A stretch of 64,000 nt of DNA from assembly GCF_900142135.1 (NCBI RefSeq), contig NZ_FQZU01000028.1:20088-84087 (forward strand), written 5' to 3'. Position numbers and translations under genes: made by a program. A model generated the notes under the pieces. The model had not been told where the DNA came from. It was given only the letters and a program-made list of their open reading frames with translations, and did no database searches. This document shows positions 17,393 to 26,958 of the stretch, piece after piece (the stretch's first letter is position 1; the number at the start of each line of letters is the position of its first letter). This DNA comes from Desulfatibacillum alkenivorans DSM 16219 (lineage in GTDB: Bacteria > Desulfobacterota > Desulfobacteria > Desulfobacterales > Desulfatibacillaceae).

Positions 17393-18679
17393 ATGAAAGA
17401 AGCGGTAATCGTCAGCGGCGCACGGACCGCCATCGGATCTTTTGGCGGCGTATTGAAAAGCGTCCCCGTTATTCAACTGGGAAGCACGGTCATGAAAGAA
17501 ACCCTCAAAAAGGTCAACCTCAGGCCGGTCCCCAGCGAAGACATGCTTTCCGCAGCCCCGGACGCCCTCAAAGACCAGGGCGTCATCGAACTGGAAGAAA
17601 AAGGCATGGATTGGGACGACTCCGCCCAGCCCGTCACCATTGACGAAGTCATCATGGGCAACGTGCTCATCGCGGGACAAGGCCAGAACCCGGCTCGCCA
17701 GGCCATGGTCCAGGCGGGCATCTGCAAGGAAACCCCTGCTTTCACCATCAACAAGGTCTGCGCTTCCGGCCTCAAGGCCATCGCCCTGGGCGCGGCTTCC
17801 ATCATGACCGGCCAGGCCGACGTCATCCTGGCCGGCGGCCAGGAAAGCATGAGCAACGTGCCCATGTCCCTGCCCTCCGCCCGTTGGGGTTACCGCATGG
17901 CCATCTCCGGCAAAGGCGAAATCGACGACCTCATGGTCCTGGACGGCCTGTACGAAATCTTTTACGGCTACCACATGGGCGTCACCGCAGAAAACATCGC
18001 CTCAAAATACGGCATCACCCGCGAAGAACAGGACGCCCTGGGCGTGCTTTCCCATAATCGCGCCAGAAAAGCCATCACCGACGGCCTGTTCAAAGACGAA
18101 ATCGTGCCCGTCACCTATATGCAGCGCAAACAGGAAGTGGTTGTGGACACCGACGAACGCCCCATGGACACCAGCATGGAGAAAATGGCCAAGCTGCGTC
18201 CCGCGTTCACCAAAGACGGGACGGTCACGGCCGGCAACGCCTCCGGCATCAACGACGGCGCCGCCTCCGTGCTTCTCATGAGCGCGGAAAAGGCTCAGGA
18301 GCTGGGCCTGGAGCCCCTGGCGAAAATCAAGGCCTTCGCCTCCGCCGGCATGGACCCCGCCTACATGGGCCTCGGCCCCATCCCGGCGGTCCGCAAGGTG
18401 CTGAAAGCCACAGGCATGAGCATCGACGATTTGCAGATGCTGGAAGTGAACGAAGCCTTCGCCTCCCAGGCCATCGCCTGCCTGCGCGAACTAGGCATCG
18501 ACACGGAAAAGCCCAACGAACTGGGCAGCGGCATTTCTCTGGGCCACCCCATCGGCTGCACAGGCGCCCGCCAGATGGTCACCGCCATTCATCACATGAA
18601 GCGCCAGGGCTACAACACGGGCCTCATCACCATGTGCATCGGCGGCGGCATGGGCATGGCCATGATTATTGAAAAATAG
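17393..18679 (+). CDS. Thiolase (acetyl-CoA C-acyltransferase) with internal insertion
   Basis: Biosynthetic-type thiolase of 428 residues that condenses or cleaves acyl-CoA. The nucleophilic Cys is Cys123 in NKVCASGLKAI. The His/Asn loop NEAFASQA, catalytic His in GHPIGCTGARQ and the second Cys in MCIGGGMG are present. An extra segment of roughly 35 residues (about 44-80, rich in Glu and Asp) sits between the first helix and DEVIMGNVL, which moves the active Cys from about 89 in ordinary family members to 123. A strong AGGAGG precedes ATG 17393. No other fatty-acid or acetyl-CoA pathway gene is adjacent. The chain-length range cannot be judged from sequence. Confidence 0.93.
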   Translation: MKEAVIVSGARTAIGSFGGVLKSVPVIQLGSTVMKETLKKVNLRPVPSEDMLSAAPDALKDQGVIELEEKGMDWDDSAQPVTIDEVIMGNVLIAGQGQNPARQAMVQAGICKETPAFTINKVCASGLKAIALGAASIMTGQADVILAGGQESMSNVPMSLPSARWGYRMAISGKGEIDDLMVLDGLYEIFYGYHMGVTAENIASKYGITREEQDALGVLSHNRARKAITDGLFKDEIVPVTYMQRKQEVVVDTDERPMDTSMEKMAKLRPAFTKDGTVTAGNASGINDGAASVLLMSAEKAQELGLEPLAKIKAFASAGMDPAYMGLGPIPAVRKVLKATGMSIDDLQMLEVNEAFASQAIACLRELGIDTEKPNELGSGISLGHPIGCTGARQMVTAIHHMKRQGYNTGLITMCIGGGMGMAMIIEK

Positions 18680-18693
18680 TTGTTAAAAACAAT

Positions 18694-18716
18694 CCCGGGG
18701 CGCTCCCCGCCCCGGG
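18694..18716 (+). terminator. GC-rich hairpin after thiolase
   Basis: Perfect 8-bp stem CCCGGGGC (18694-18701) with GCCCCGGG (18709-18716), loop of seven, then CCTTGAATCTTTT. The T-tract is offset, so it may end or stabilise the thiolase mRNA. Confidence 0.5.
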
Positions 18717-18748
18717 CCTTGAATCTTTTGACACTCAGGAGAAAGAGC

Positions 18749-18949
18749 ATGAAAAAGAGTTTCTTTGAACGCGTGACCAGGCCCAGGGCTCTCGGCATTC
18801 TTATTTTCACCGGCGTTCCGGCGATCATCGGCGGCGGCCTGATCTGGTGGGCAACCGGCCATTCCTACAACCTGGTGGTTCCTTACGAAATCGCCTTGTA
18901 TGCTATTTCATTGACCATCGCATCCAAAGCGCCGGATCTGGAACACTGA
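18749..18949 (+). CDS. Small membrane protein, unknown function
   Basis: A 66-residue protein with a basic N terminus (KKSFFERVTRPR) and two likely membrane helices (LGILIFTGVPAIIGGG at about 16-34 and IALYAISLTIA at about 47-60) joined by a short loop with WWATGHSYN. The start is ATG 18749 with AGGAG eight bases upstream; the longer open frame lacks a site. It lies 69 bases after the thiolase, past a strong hairpin. I do not recognise the family. The good ribosome site and coherent hydropathy support a real gene. Confidence 0.65.
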   Translation: MKKSFFERVTRPRALGILIFTGVPAIIGGGLIWWATGHSYNLVVPYEIALYAISLTIASKAPDLEH

Positions 18950-19115
18950 TTTTTTAATTCTTTTTCCGGGAATCCGTTCGAATATTTATTGAGGGCGGCA
19001 TATATGGCCTGAAGCCGGTTTGCTGCCCTTTATATTGGGCCTAAAGGAAAACTTCCGGCGGCTGTAAAGGCTATTTTTCCGTTAGCGCCTGCTTTCTAAC
19101 TGATTCCAAACGATT

Positions 19116-19823
19116 ATGATGAATTCTTACGAAAAAATTATCCGTTGGCCCCTGTCCTTCCGCATTTGGGAGACGGGCCGGGAGTACGCCAAAGGGCGTA
19201 TTGAGGACGGCCTGCGCCAGGGCATGTGGACCTTCTGGTACCGCTCGGGCGCCAAGCAGATGGAAGGCGAGTACAAGGACGGCGTGCAGGTCGGCCTTTG
19301 GATCAAATGGTGGCCCAACGGACAAGTCGCCACCCAAGGCGCCTTTAAAGACGGCTGGATGCACGGCGAGTGGAACGACTGGTTCGACAACGGTCAAAAA
19401 GCCATGCTCAGCCATTGGGACATGGGCCGTCAAACCGGAGTCACCACCATTTGGGACCGGTTCGGCAACGAGGTGAAAACCCAAAAGCACCGGGCGGGCC
19501 GGGAGCCCCGGAATTACTACCCGCTCATGAGCAACCGGGACGCCTCCTTCGCCCTGGCCACAGCCCAAAAAATGGGGATGCGGAGAATCTGGGCAAAGAT
19601 GGTCGGTAAAAAAATCTCCGCCTACCTGGAGCCCTGGCAGTGTACGGTGTGCCTCATGCTCTTTTTGCCGGGCTACGCCCTGTTAAAACCGCATATAGGC
19701 TTGTACGCCATCCCCGCAAGCCTTGCGGGAGCGGTGCTCATCACCATTGGCGTGATACTGGGAACCGCCTACCACGACAGCATAACCCGCCCGGATATAG
19801 GATTGGGCAAGCCAAAGGATTAG
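19116..19823 (+). CDS. MORN-repeat protein with C-terminal membrane helices
   Basis: A 235-residue protein. Residues about 20-115 contain four to five MORN_2-type repeats with the pattern G.W..W[FY].[NS]G...: GMWTFWYRSGAKQMEG, GLWIKWWPNGQ, GEWNDWFDNGQKA and GVTTIWDRFGN. Such repeats form a beta sheet that usually binds partners or membranes. The C-terminal 70 residues hold two hydrophobic helices (LMLFLPGYALL and AGAVLITIGVILG), so the MORN part is anchored to the membrane, likely on the cytoplasmic side since there is no signal peptide. The ribosome site is weak. The exporter-like gene at 19828 begins four bases downstream, so the pair is an operon. Confidence 0.75.
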   Translation: MMNSYEKIIRWPLSFRIWETGREYAKGRIEDGLRQGMWTFWYRSGAKQMEGEYKDGVQVGLWIKWWPNGQVATQGAFKDGWMHGEWNDWFDNGQKAMLSHWDMGRQTGVTTIWDRFGNEVKTQKHRAGREPRNYYPLMSNRDASFALATAQKMGMRRIWAKMVGKKISAYLEPWQCTVCLMLFLPGYALLKPHIGLYAIPASLAGAVLITIGVILGTAYHDSITRPDIGLGKPKD

Positions 19824-19827
19824 GGCC

Positions 19828-20898
19828 ATGGAACAGGACCGGAAAAGCCACCAGATGATTCTCATTTTTTTCCTGGCCCTGTACATCATTTCCATAGGAT
19901 TCATGGGGTGGCTGCTCAGGCCCTTTTTCTCCATCCTGGTGCTGGCCTTCGTGGTCACCGGCGTATTCGCCCCGGTTTACCGTCTTTTACTCAAAAAAAT
20001 GAAGCCGGGCGCAGCCTCCAGCCTCACCTGCGTTATCATATTTCTGGTATTGTTCATCCCCACCCTGCTTTTTGCGGGCATCGTCGTATCCGAAGCCGTG
20101 GGGTTTCTCGACATGGTCAACAAAGCAGCCCTGCCGGACCAAATCAGGACCATCATCAACAACAGCACCCTGCTTGAGACCATCAACCAGTATATTGACG
20201 ATTACGGGATTGAGATTACCGGCGCGGAAATCACGCAAGCCGCCTCCCAGGTGGGCCAGTTTGTGGGCGGGTTTCTCCTGGACTCCGGCAAAGCCGTCGT
20301 ATCCAATGTTCTCAGCTTTGTGCTTAACTTCCTCTTTATGGTACTGATAATATTCTTTATATTGATAGACGGCGGTAAGCTGGTGGACTATTTGGTGGAC
20401 ATGTCCCCCCTTCCCCAGGATCAGGATGAGAAGCTGGTGGCCAAATTCAAGGATATGTCCGGCGCCGTCATTCTGGGCAACGGCGTGTGCGGCTTGGCCC
20501 AAGGGATATTGGGCGGCGCGGTTTTCGCCCTGTTCGGCCTGCCCTCCCCGTTTTTATGGGGCGTGGTCATGGGCATCCTGGCCTTTTTGCCCATTGTGGG
20601 CATCGGCGTGGTCTTCCTGCCCGCGGCGATCGTCATGTTCATCCAGGGCAAAATCGCCACGGGCATGTTCTTTATCATCTTCTATTCGATTCTGTCCTTT
20701 TCCGTGGAATACGTGATCAAGCCCAAACTTGTGGGAGACCGGGTCCAGATGCATCCCTTGCTGGTCTTTTTGGCCATCATGGGCGGCCTGAAAATCTTCG
20801 GCATCCTGGGCGTCATCTACGGCCCCCTCATCGTCACCTTCTTCCTCACCCTGGCCGACATCTACCGCGCCAGCTACAAAGCCATTGTGGAAGCCTAA
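19828..20898 (+). CDS. AI-2E family transporter (PerM/YhhT-like)
   Basis: Integral membrane protein of 356 residues with about eight helices, of the PF01594 family. Family features: an N-terminal pair of helices (ALYIISIGFMGWLL, LVLAFVVTGVF), a large loop at about 80-160, the GVCGLAQGILGG segment and the C-terminal FSVEYVIKPKLVGDRVQMHPL motif with the following GGLKIFGILGVIYGP. Members are variously proposed to export autoinducer-2, auxin-like compounds or ions, so the substrate here is open. ATG 19828 follows the MORN-protein stop by four bases, implying translational coupling. Confidence 0.9.
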   Translation: MEQDRKSHQMILIFFLALYIISIGFMGWLLRPFFSILVLAFVVTGVFAPVYRLLLKKMKPGAASSLTCVIIFLVLFIPTLLFAGIVVSEAVGFLDMVNKAALPDQIRTIINNSTLLETINQYIDDYGIEITGAEITQAASQVGQFVGGFLLDSGKAVVSNVLSFVLNFLFMVLIIFFILIDGGKLVDYLVDMSPLPQDQDEKLVAKFKDMSGAVILGNGVCGLAQGILGGAVFALFGLPSPFLWGVVMGILAFLPIVGIGVVFLPAAIVMFIQGKIATGMFFIIFYSILSFSVEYVIKPKLVGDRVQMHPLLVFLAIMGGLKIFGILGVIYGPLIVTFFLTLADIYRASYKAIVEA

Positions 20899-21060
20899 AG
20901 CCCGCGAAAATACCATTTGCATAAAACCCGACGCGGCATGCAATGCCGAAAATAGCATGCGCCAACGGTTTGGAGCCTGAGCCCCCCCAAAGAAATGCAC
21001 AGGGCGAGTCCTGTCACTATGTTCAAATTCAACCTATCCGGCTTGCTCTCACATTGCAGC

Positions 21061-21127
21061 GGCGCCCCCGTGTGGGCGCCCTTTAAACGCGCATAGCGCG
21101 TTTAGGGACAGGCGCCGGGGGCCTGTC
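21061..21127. repeat. Three tandem perfect hairpins
   Basis: GGCGCCC/GGGCGCC (21061-21067, 21074-21080); AAACGCGC/GCGCGTTT (21085-21092, 21096-21103); GACAGGC/GCCTGTC (21107-21113, 21121-21127). All stems are perfect and directly adjacent. Confidence 0.6.
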
Positions 21128-21160
21128 ACTACATTCCAATTTATGCGCACCATGCTAAGG

Positions 21161-21223
21161 TGGCCCAGGCAAGGCAGTTTTTGCCTGGGTCCATAAGGAC
21201 AAAAGGTGCGGCCTCGTGGGACG
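21161..21223 (+). repeat. Interspersed repeat A, copy 1
   Basis: A 9-bp perfect stem, CCCAGGCAA (21164-21172) with TTGCCTGGG (21181-21189), followed by a tail containing AGGACAAAAGG and a GCG..CCT block. The same stem and tail occur inverted at 53011-53076. Confidence 0.6.
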
Positions 21224-21619
21224 TTTAAAACTAATGAATTAGGCCGAAGACGGCATTATAGAAAACCAACCAAAAGTTTTCCCCGTCCCCATGCGCCCGC
21301 CAGACATTCCGGGCTTCCAACGTATTTTTTGGACCGCGCCTTTTGTTGCGCCGCAACTCCGGCAGGGTACTGCTCTGCCTAGGGCGCCCAAAGAACGGAC
21401 AGGCGCCGGGGGCTTGCCGCTAGGCTATTGGCCGGACCTGCCCAACCAAATATCCAGGCCCGGCCCTGACCTCCGGAGGCCCTCCATATTTGCAATCGAT
21501 CCATCCGGAAATCGGACGCAAAAACCCTATAAAAGGCGCCCTTGGCAAACCTGTTGAAAACCTAAAAAATACCGGCCGTTATCAAGCAGTTCTTTCATGG
21601 CGAAAATCCCTTAAAAGCC

Positions 21620-21648
21620 TTGACTATCGTGGATTTGTCGACTAAAAG
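21620..21648 (+). promoter_or_regulatory. Sigma-70-type promoter of gyrA operon
   Basis: TTGACT (21620-21625), 17-base spacer, TAAAAG (21643-21648), in an AT-rich patch about 100 bases before the gyrA start. Confidence 0.55.
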
Positions 21649-21746
21649 TATATATTTCCTCGTACAGGAATCAGGTCTAAAAAAGGGGCCGGAAAATCCT
21701 TCCGGCCTCTCTTGTCGAGACAATCTTTCCACTGACAGGAGTAACC

Positions 21747-24182
21747 ATGGATTTGGGAGAAAACATGCTCGAAATAAGCATCGAGAGCGAGATGAAAAAA
21801 TCGTATCTCGATTACGCCATGAGCGTGATTATAGGCCGCGCCCTGCCGGACGTGCGGGACGGCCTAAAACCGGTTCATCGGCGTGTGCTTTTCACCATGC
21901 ATGAACAGAAAAACGATTATAACAAGCCGTATAAGAAATCCGCCCGCGTCGTCGGCGACGTCATGGGTAAGTATCACCCCCACGGCGATGCGGCGATATA
22001 CGATACCATGGTGCGTATGGCCCAGGATTTTTCCCTGCGCTATCCCCTGGTTGACGGCCAGGGCAACTTCGGGTCCATCGACGGCGACCCGCCGGCCGCC
22101 ATGCGTTATACGGAAGTCCGGATGCAAAAGATGGCCCACGCCATTTTGGAGGATCTGGACAAGGAAACTGTGGATTTCATCCCCAACTACGATGAAACCA
22201 TACAAGAGCCCACGGTCCTGCCCACGCGGATTCCCAACCTGTTGGTGAACGGTTCCGCCGGCATCGCGGTTGGCATGGCCACCAATATTCCTCCCCACAA
22301 CCTGGGGGAAATCACGGACGCCCTGTGCGCGCTCATAGAAAATCCCAAGCTGACGCCTGAGGAGATGCTCCAATATGTTCCCGGGCCGGACTTTCCCACG
22401 GGCGGCATTATTTACGGCAGGGCCGGCATTCACAGCGCCTATTCAACGGGCCGGGGCATCATCAAGATCCGCGCCCGCATCATGGTGGAAAAGGACAACC
22501 GCACCGGCAAGGAAACCCTTGTGGTGACGGAGCTGCCCTACCAGGTGAACAAAGCCAGGGTGATAGAAAAAATCGCCCAGCTCATGAAGGACAAGGTGAT
22601 AGAAGGCCTGGCCTTTGTGCGGGACGAATCCGACCGGGACGGCATGCGCATAGCCATGGGCTTGAAAAAGGATGAGATGGCTTCCATCATCATCAACAAG
22701 CTCTATAAACACACCCAGTTGGAAAACTCCTTCGGCATCATCCTGCTTTCCATCGTCAATAACAAGCCCGAGCTGCTCAATCTCAAGGAAACGCTCCAGT
22801 ACTTCATCGCCCACCGGAAGGTGGTGGTGATCCGCCGGACCAAATATGAGCTTGCCAAAGCCGAAGCCCGTGCACATATTTTGGAAGGCTACAAGATAGC
22901 CATCGATAATCTGGACGAGGTGGTGAAGCTCATCCGGGCAAGCAGCACGCCTTTGGAAGCCCGGGAAGGCCTCATGGCCAGATTTGACCTTACCCAGATT
23001 CAGGCCCAGGCCATTCTGGACATGCGCCTGCAAAAGCTCACCGGCCTGGAAATCGAAAAGGTGGAGGAAGAGTATCGGGAATTGATCAAAGCCATCGCCC
23101 GGTACAAGGAAATCCTGGCAAGCGACCAACTGGTGCTGGAGATCGTTCGAGACGAATTGCTGGAAGTCAGAGCCGAATATGCGGACGAACGGCGCACGGA
23201 AATCGTGGACGACGAAGGGGAAATTACCATCGAAGACATGATCGTGGAAGAAGACATGGTGGTGACCATTTCCCATCGCGGCTACATCAAGCGCAATCCC
23301 CTGACCCTGTATCACAGCCAGCGCCGCGGCGGCAAAGGCAAGATCGGTATGGGCACGGGGGAAGAAGATTTCGTCTCTCGTCTTTTCGTGGCTTCCACCC
23401 ACAACACCCTGCTCTTTTTCACCAACCTGGGCCGGGTGTACTGGAGAAAGGTCTACGAAATTCCCCAGGCCGGCAGGGCCGCCAAGGGCAAGTTCATATC
23501 CAACCTGCTCAACCTGGCTCCTGACGAGCAGTTGACCACCGTGCTGGATGTGAAAGAGTTCGAGCCGGGATACAACATTATCATGGCCACCAAAGACGGC
23601 ATCATCAAAAAAACCGATCTTCTGGCGTACAGCAATCCCAGGTCCAACGGAATCATCGCCCTGAGCCTCGGCGAAGGAGACCAGCTCATCGCAGCCCGCA
23701 TAAGCGACGGCACCCAAAACGTGTTTTTGGGCTCCGCCTTCGGCAAGTCCATCCGTTTCCACGAATCGGACGTGCGGGCCATGGGCCGTGTTTCCCGGGG
23801 AGTCAAGGGCATGACCCTCGCCGCCGGAGACCACCTTGTGGGCATGGAAGTGCTGACCCACGGCAAAACCCTGTTCTCGTGCACGGAAAACGGATTCGGA
23901 AAGCGCACGTCCCTGGACGAATACCCGCTGCAGAAACGCGGCGGCAAGGGCGTGATCACCATCCGCACCCACGAGAGGAACGGACACGTGGTTTCCATCC
24001 TGGTCGTCTCCAACGACGATGACCTGATGCTCATGACCAACGCGGGCAAAATCATTCGCATGCCCATGGCGGACATCTCGGTGATCAGCAGAAACACCAT
24101 GGGCGTGCGCCTCATGGGCATGGAGCCGGGAGAAAGGTTGATCGGCGCCCAGCGGCTGGCTGAAAAAGACGAGGAGAAATAA
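21747..24182 (+). CDS. gyrA: DNA gyrase subunit A
   Basis: Type IIA topoisomerase subunit of 811 residues that breaks and rejoins DNA in an A2B2 complex with GyrB. The catalytic Tyr is Tyr121 in [10 protein letters not shown]. The C-terminal beta-pinwheel carries the GyrA-box QRRGGKG (after LYHS), which separates it from ParC. In the quinolone-contact helix the sequence is HGDAAIYDT: the position equal to E. coli Ser83 is Ala82, while the Asp87 equivalent is kept. AGGAG precedes ATG 21747. gpsA begins seven bases after its stop, and radC overlaps gpsA, so this is a gyrA-gpsA-radC operon. gyrB is not in the window. Confidence 0.97.
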   Translation: MDLGENMLEISIESEMKKSYLDYAMSVIIGRALPDVRDGLKPVHRRVLFTMHEQKNDYNKPYKKSARVVGDVMGKYHPHGDAAIYDTMVRMAQDFSLRYPLVDGQGNFGSIDGDPPAAMRYTEVRMQKMAHAILEDLDKETVDFIPNYDETIQEPTVLPTRIPNLLVNGSAGIAVGMATNIPPHNLGEITDALCALIENPKLTPEEMLQYVPGPDFPTGGIIYGRAGIHSAYSTGRGIIKIRARIMVEKDNRTGKETLVVTELPYQVNKARVIEKIAQLMKDKVIEGLAFVRDESDRDGMRIAMGLKKDEMASIIINKLYKHTQLENSFGIILLSIVNNKPELLNLKETLQYFIAHRKVVVIRRTKYELAKAEARAHILEGYKIAIDNLDEVVKLIRASSTPLEAREGLMARFDLTQIQAQAILDMRLQKLTGLEIEKVEEEYRELIKAIARYKEILASDQLVLEIVRDELLEVRAEYADERRTEIVDDEGEITIEDMIVEEDMVVTISHRGYIKRNPLTLYHSQRRGGKGKIGMGTGEEDFVSRLFVASTHNTLLFFTNLGRVYWRKVYEIPQAGRAAKGKFISNLLNLAPDEQLTTVLDVKEFEPGYNIIMATKDGIIKKTDLLAYSNPRSNGIIALSLGEGDQLIAARISDGTQNVFLGSAFGKSIRFHESDVRAMGRVSRGVKGMTLAAGDHLVGMEVLTHGKTLFSCTENGFGKRTSLDEYPLQKRGGKGVITIRTHERNGHVVSILVVSNDDDLMLMTNAGKIIRMPMADISVISRNTMGVRLMGMEPGERLIGAQRLAEKDEEK

Positions 24183-24189
24183 CAATCGC

Positions 24190-25236
24190 ATGGCATATAC
24201 TCTCAACAAAAGCATAGACGAGTTGCAGGTTGCTGTTGTTGGCGGAGGAAGCTGGGGCACGGCCCTGGCCCAGTTATTGGCCTCCAAGGGCTATAAGACC
24301 TCTTTGTGGGTTCTGGAGGAAGAAGTCGCCGAGTCCATAGCCAAGGAGCGGGAAAACAAGGTGTTTTTGCCGGACATCAAATTGTCCGAAAACATCACTC
24401 CCACCCTGGATCTGGAAGAGGCCCTGAAAGACAAGGACATGATCGTCAGCGTGGTTCCCTCGGAATGGCTGAGGGAAACCGCCCTGAAAATGAAGCCCTT
24501 CATCAAGCCGGAAACCCTGGTGGTTTCCGCCACCAAGGGCATTGAAATCGGCACCCGCCTGACCATGTCCGGCATCCTGCGGGAAACCCTGACTCATGTT
24601 CCCCGGGAGAATATATGCGTTATTTCCGGACCCAGCTTCGCCAAGGAAGTGGCTAAGGGCATGCCCACGGTGGTTACGGTGGCCGCCTCGGACCCGGACG
24701 CGGCGATGACGGTCCAAGAGGCCTTCGCAACGCCTTATTTTCGGGTATACACCAATACGGACCTGCTAGGCGTGGAAGTGGGCGGAGCGGTGAAAAACGT
24801 CATGGCCATTGCCTCGGGCATTTGCGAAGGCCTGGGATTCGGCGCCAACACCCGCGCTGCGCTCATCACCCGAGGGTTGAATGAAATGCGCAGGCTGGGC
24901 CGCGCCATGGGCGCCAAGCAAAAAACCTTCAGCGGCCTCGCCGGCGTGGGAGACCTTGTTCTTACCTGCACTGCGGATCTCTCGCGCAATTACACCTTTG
25001 GAAAGAAAATCGGCCAGGGCATGAAAAGGGAGGAAATCCTCTCCAAAATGCGGATGGTGGCTGAAGGGGTGCGCTCCTCCAAGTCCGTCTACAATCTGGC
25101 GATTGAGTTGGACGTGGAAATGCCCATTGTGGAGCAAACCTATAAGGTATTGTACGAAGACGAAGACCCGGCCAAAGCCCTGTTTAATCTCATGACCCGA
25201 AAGCTGCGCGACGAACACGACGACCAGTATGGCTAA
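24190..25236 (+). CDS. gpsA: Glycerol-3-phosphate dehydrogenase [NAD(P)+]
   Basis: Reduces dihydroxyacetone phosphate to sn-glycerol 3-phosphate for phospholipid synthesis. 348 residues. The Rossmann motif is VVGGGSWGTALA. Other family signatures: VSATKGIE, ISGPSFAKEVA, the active-site Lys in GAVKNVMAIA, GLGFGANTRAALITRG and GLAGVGDLVLTC. The N terminus has about 12 extra residues before the Rossmann strand. It lies in the gyrA operon and its last eight bases overlap radC. Confidence 0.97.
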   Translation: MAYTLNKSIDELQVAVVGGGSWGTALAQLLASKGYKTSLWVLEEEVAESIAKERENKVFLPDIKLSENITPTLDLEEALKDKDMIVSVVPSEWLRETALKMKPFIKPETLVVSATKGIEIGTRLTMSGILRETLTHVPRENICVISGPSFAKEVAKGMPTVVTVAASDPDAAMTVQEAFATPYFRVYTNTDLLGVEVGGAVKNVMAIASGICEGLGFGANTRAALITRGLNEMRRLGRAMGAKQKTFSGLAGVGDLVLTCTADLSRNYTFGKKIGQGMKREEILSKMRMVAEGVRSSKSVYNLAIELDVEMPIVEQTYKVLYEDEDPAKALFNLMTRKLRDEHDDQYG

Positions 25237-26026
25237 ATGGGAACAAGAGGGATCTGCACCTGAAACGCTAAACGAAGCAGTCCCCAAACTGCGCGCGGCC
25301 AACCCCGGAGAGGGGCATCGAGGCAGGCTGAGGGAACGCTTTTTACAAAACGGGCTGGACGGCTTTTTGGATTACGAGGTGGTTGAACTGCTTTTGACCC
25401 TGGCGACCCCCAGGAAGGACTGCAAGCAGCAGGCAAAAGCAGCCGTTAACCATTTTGGGTCCCTAAAAGCCGTCCTGGCCGCAGACAAAGACGAGCTGCA
25501 AAAAGTCAAAGGCCTCGGCCCTGCCAATATCCTCGGCATTCTCCTCATGCGTGCGGTCGCCAAAAAACACCTGGAGTCCGAAGCCGTTCTGGCCTCCTTG
25601 CAAGAGGCGGTCAGCTCATCGGAAGACCTATACAACCTGCTCAACTTTCAGTTCGAAAACAAAAAAAACGAATGTTTTTTCATTGTGTACCTGGACGTCC
25701 GAAACCGCATTCTGGACATGGAAACCCCTTTTGAAGGCAGCCTGAATGCAAGCCATGTTTACACCAGGGAGCTCATAGACAAAGCCTTAAAAACCGGCGC
25801 CTCCGCCGTGTTGCTGGCCCATAACCACCCATCAGGCGATACAAAGCCTTCCAAAAACGACATCCAACTGACCTACACTCTGTTCACGGCGTTCCGTTCC
25901 GTGGAGATTCACCTGCTGGAGCATTTGATCATAGGAAAACAGGGAGAGTACTACTCCTTTGCAGATCACGGTTATTTGGAACGCTTCGCCAGGGAATATG
26001 ACGCCTCCAGAAAAAAATTCACCTAA
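25229..26026 (+). CDS. radC: RadC family JAB/MPN-domain protein
   Basis: A 265-residue protein with an N-terminal helix-hairpin-helix part (LQKVKGLGPANILGILL at about 88-110) and a C-terminal JAB1/MPN-like metalloprotease fold with the metal signature AHNHPSGD and the downstream DIQLT. It is named for radC, but a direct DNA-repair role is disputed in E. coli. Start at ATG 25229 inside the end of gpsA. The gene ends 15 bases before the convergent ankyrin gene. Confidence 0.94.
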   Translation: MAKWEQEGSAPETLNEAVPKLRAANPGEGHRGRLRERFLQNGLDGFLDYEVVELLLTLATPRKDCKQQAKAAVNHFGSLKAVLAADKDELQKVKGLGPANILGILLMRAVAKKHLESEAVLASLQEAVSSSEDLYNLLNFQFENKKNECFFIVYLDVRNRILDMETPFEGSLNASHVYTRELIDKALKTGASAVLLAHNHPSGDTKPSKNDIQLTYTLFTAFRSVEIHLLEHLIIGKQGEYYSFADHGYLERFAREYDASRKKFT

Positions 26027-26040
26027 TCCGGAAAACGACC

Positions 26041-26868
26041 TTATTCTTGTTTGGCCTTCCGCTCCTCCACGGCGCTTTGCTTTTCCTTCATGGAGTCAAC
26101 AAAGGGCGGCAGCAAAGGGTGGGCGTAGCGTGCGAGAAACAGGTTGACGATATCGGTATGGCCCAACTGGCTGGCAAACTTGAGGGCGGTCATGCCTTGT
26201 TTATCCGGGATGTGAAATTTTGCGTCCTTTTCCAGCAGCAGCTTGGCGATTTCATAATTCCCTTGTATCGAGGCCGCCATTAAGGCGTCCTGCCCCAAGC
26301 CCCCTCCCCTATTGTCGACGTCCGCTCCATACTCCAGCAGCATTTTCACCATTTCCAACCGGCCGGCGTTGGCGGCGAAAAACAGCGGCGCCTGATTAAG
26401 CTCGTCGTTCAGGTTCGGATCTGCGCCAGCCTCCAGCAGCAACTGTACGATCCTGGGGTCTTTGGAAAAAATGCTGAAATACAAGGGCGTCTGGCCCCTA
26501 AGCCCTTGGGCGTTAACAGCCGCGCCGGAAGAAACCAGGGATTGCGCAGCCTGCTCCATGCCTTTGACGGAGGCGACCATCAGCGGCGTTAAACCATGCC
26601 TTGGGGGCTGCACATTGACGTTTGCGCCTTGGTCAATGAGCGCAAGGGCGATTTCCTCCTGATCCGCCAAACAGGCCTGGAGCAAGGGCGAATCTCCCGC
26701 CTCGTTCGAAGATTCTATATTGCATCCGTTTTCAAGAAGCCGGAGAACTCCTTGTAAATCCCCATTTTGGATGGCTGCGGCCATATCATCGCCGCAGGCC
26801 GAAACAGGGGATAACGCAGCCGTGATCAAAATCAGGCTATATAGAAGGATGGTCAGGTTGGTTTTCAT
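26041..26868 (-). CDS. Ankyrin-repeat lipoprotein
   Basis: A 275-residue exported protein made almost wholly of ankyrin repeats. The signal peptide ends in a lipobox-like PVSAC (Cys25), so it is probably a lipoprotein exposed to the periplasm. About seven repeats follow, recognisable by G.TPL, LLL..GAD.N and similar helices (for example ALIDQGANVN, LLLEAGADPN, MLLEYGADVD). A charged tail closes it. Ankyrin arrays bind other proteins; no partner is evident. It lies downstream of the tsaP-like gene, but a strong terminator separates them, so it is likely transcribed on its own. Confidence 0.85.
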   Translation of the reverse strand: MKTNLTILLYSLILITAALSPVSACGDDMAAAIQNGDLQGVLRLLENGCNIESSNEAGDSPLLQACLADQEEIALALIDQGANVNVQPPRHGLTPLMVASVKGMEQAAQSLVSSGAAVNAQGLRGQTPLYFSIFSKDPRIVQLLLEAGADPNLNDELNQAPLFFAANAGRLEMVKMLLEYGADVDNRGGGLGQDALMAASIQGNYEIAKLLLEKDAKFHIPDKQGMTALKFASQLGHTDIVNLFLARYAHPLLPPFVDSMKEKQSAVEERKAKQE

Positions 26869-26900
26869 GGCAGTCTAATTGACATGTTGCAGATAAGATT

Positions 26901-26935
26901 AAAAAAGCCCTTTCCAGGGTCGGGAAAGGGCTTTT
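26901..26935 (-). terminator. Strong rho-independent terminator of pilus cluster
   Basis: AAAAAAGCCCTTTCC (26901-26915) pairs with GGAAAGGGCTTTT (26923-26935). On the minus strand the stem ends in a T-run, so it closes the pil/giant lipoprotein/LysM transcript 24 bases after the last stop. Confidence 0.85.
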
Positions 26936-26958
26936 GAAAATCATGGCGTAATCGCCGG

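Larger units (their letters stand above)
20899..21746. other. 848-base non-coding region rich in hairpins and repeats
   Basis: No convincing gene. It contains three back-to-back hairpins (21061-21127), a repeat shared with 53011-53076, a 17-base direct repeat (21106-21122 and 21397-21413), and the gyrA promoter at its right end. An 88-codon open frame at 21291 lacks a ribosome site and family resemblance. Confidence 0.6.

Noticed and set aside
22443..24287. 614-codon open frame antisense to gyrA
   Set aside because: Shadow of gyrA, His- and Gly-rich composition typical of reverse-frame artefacts.
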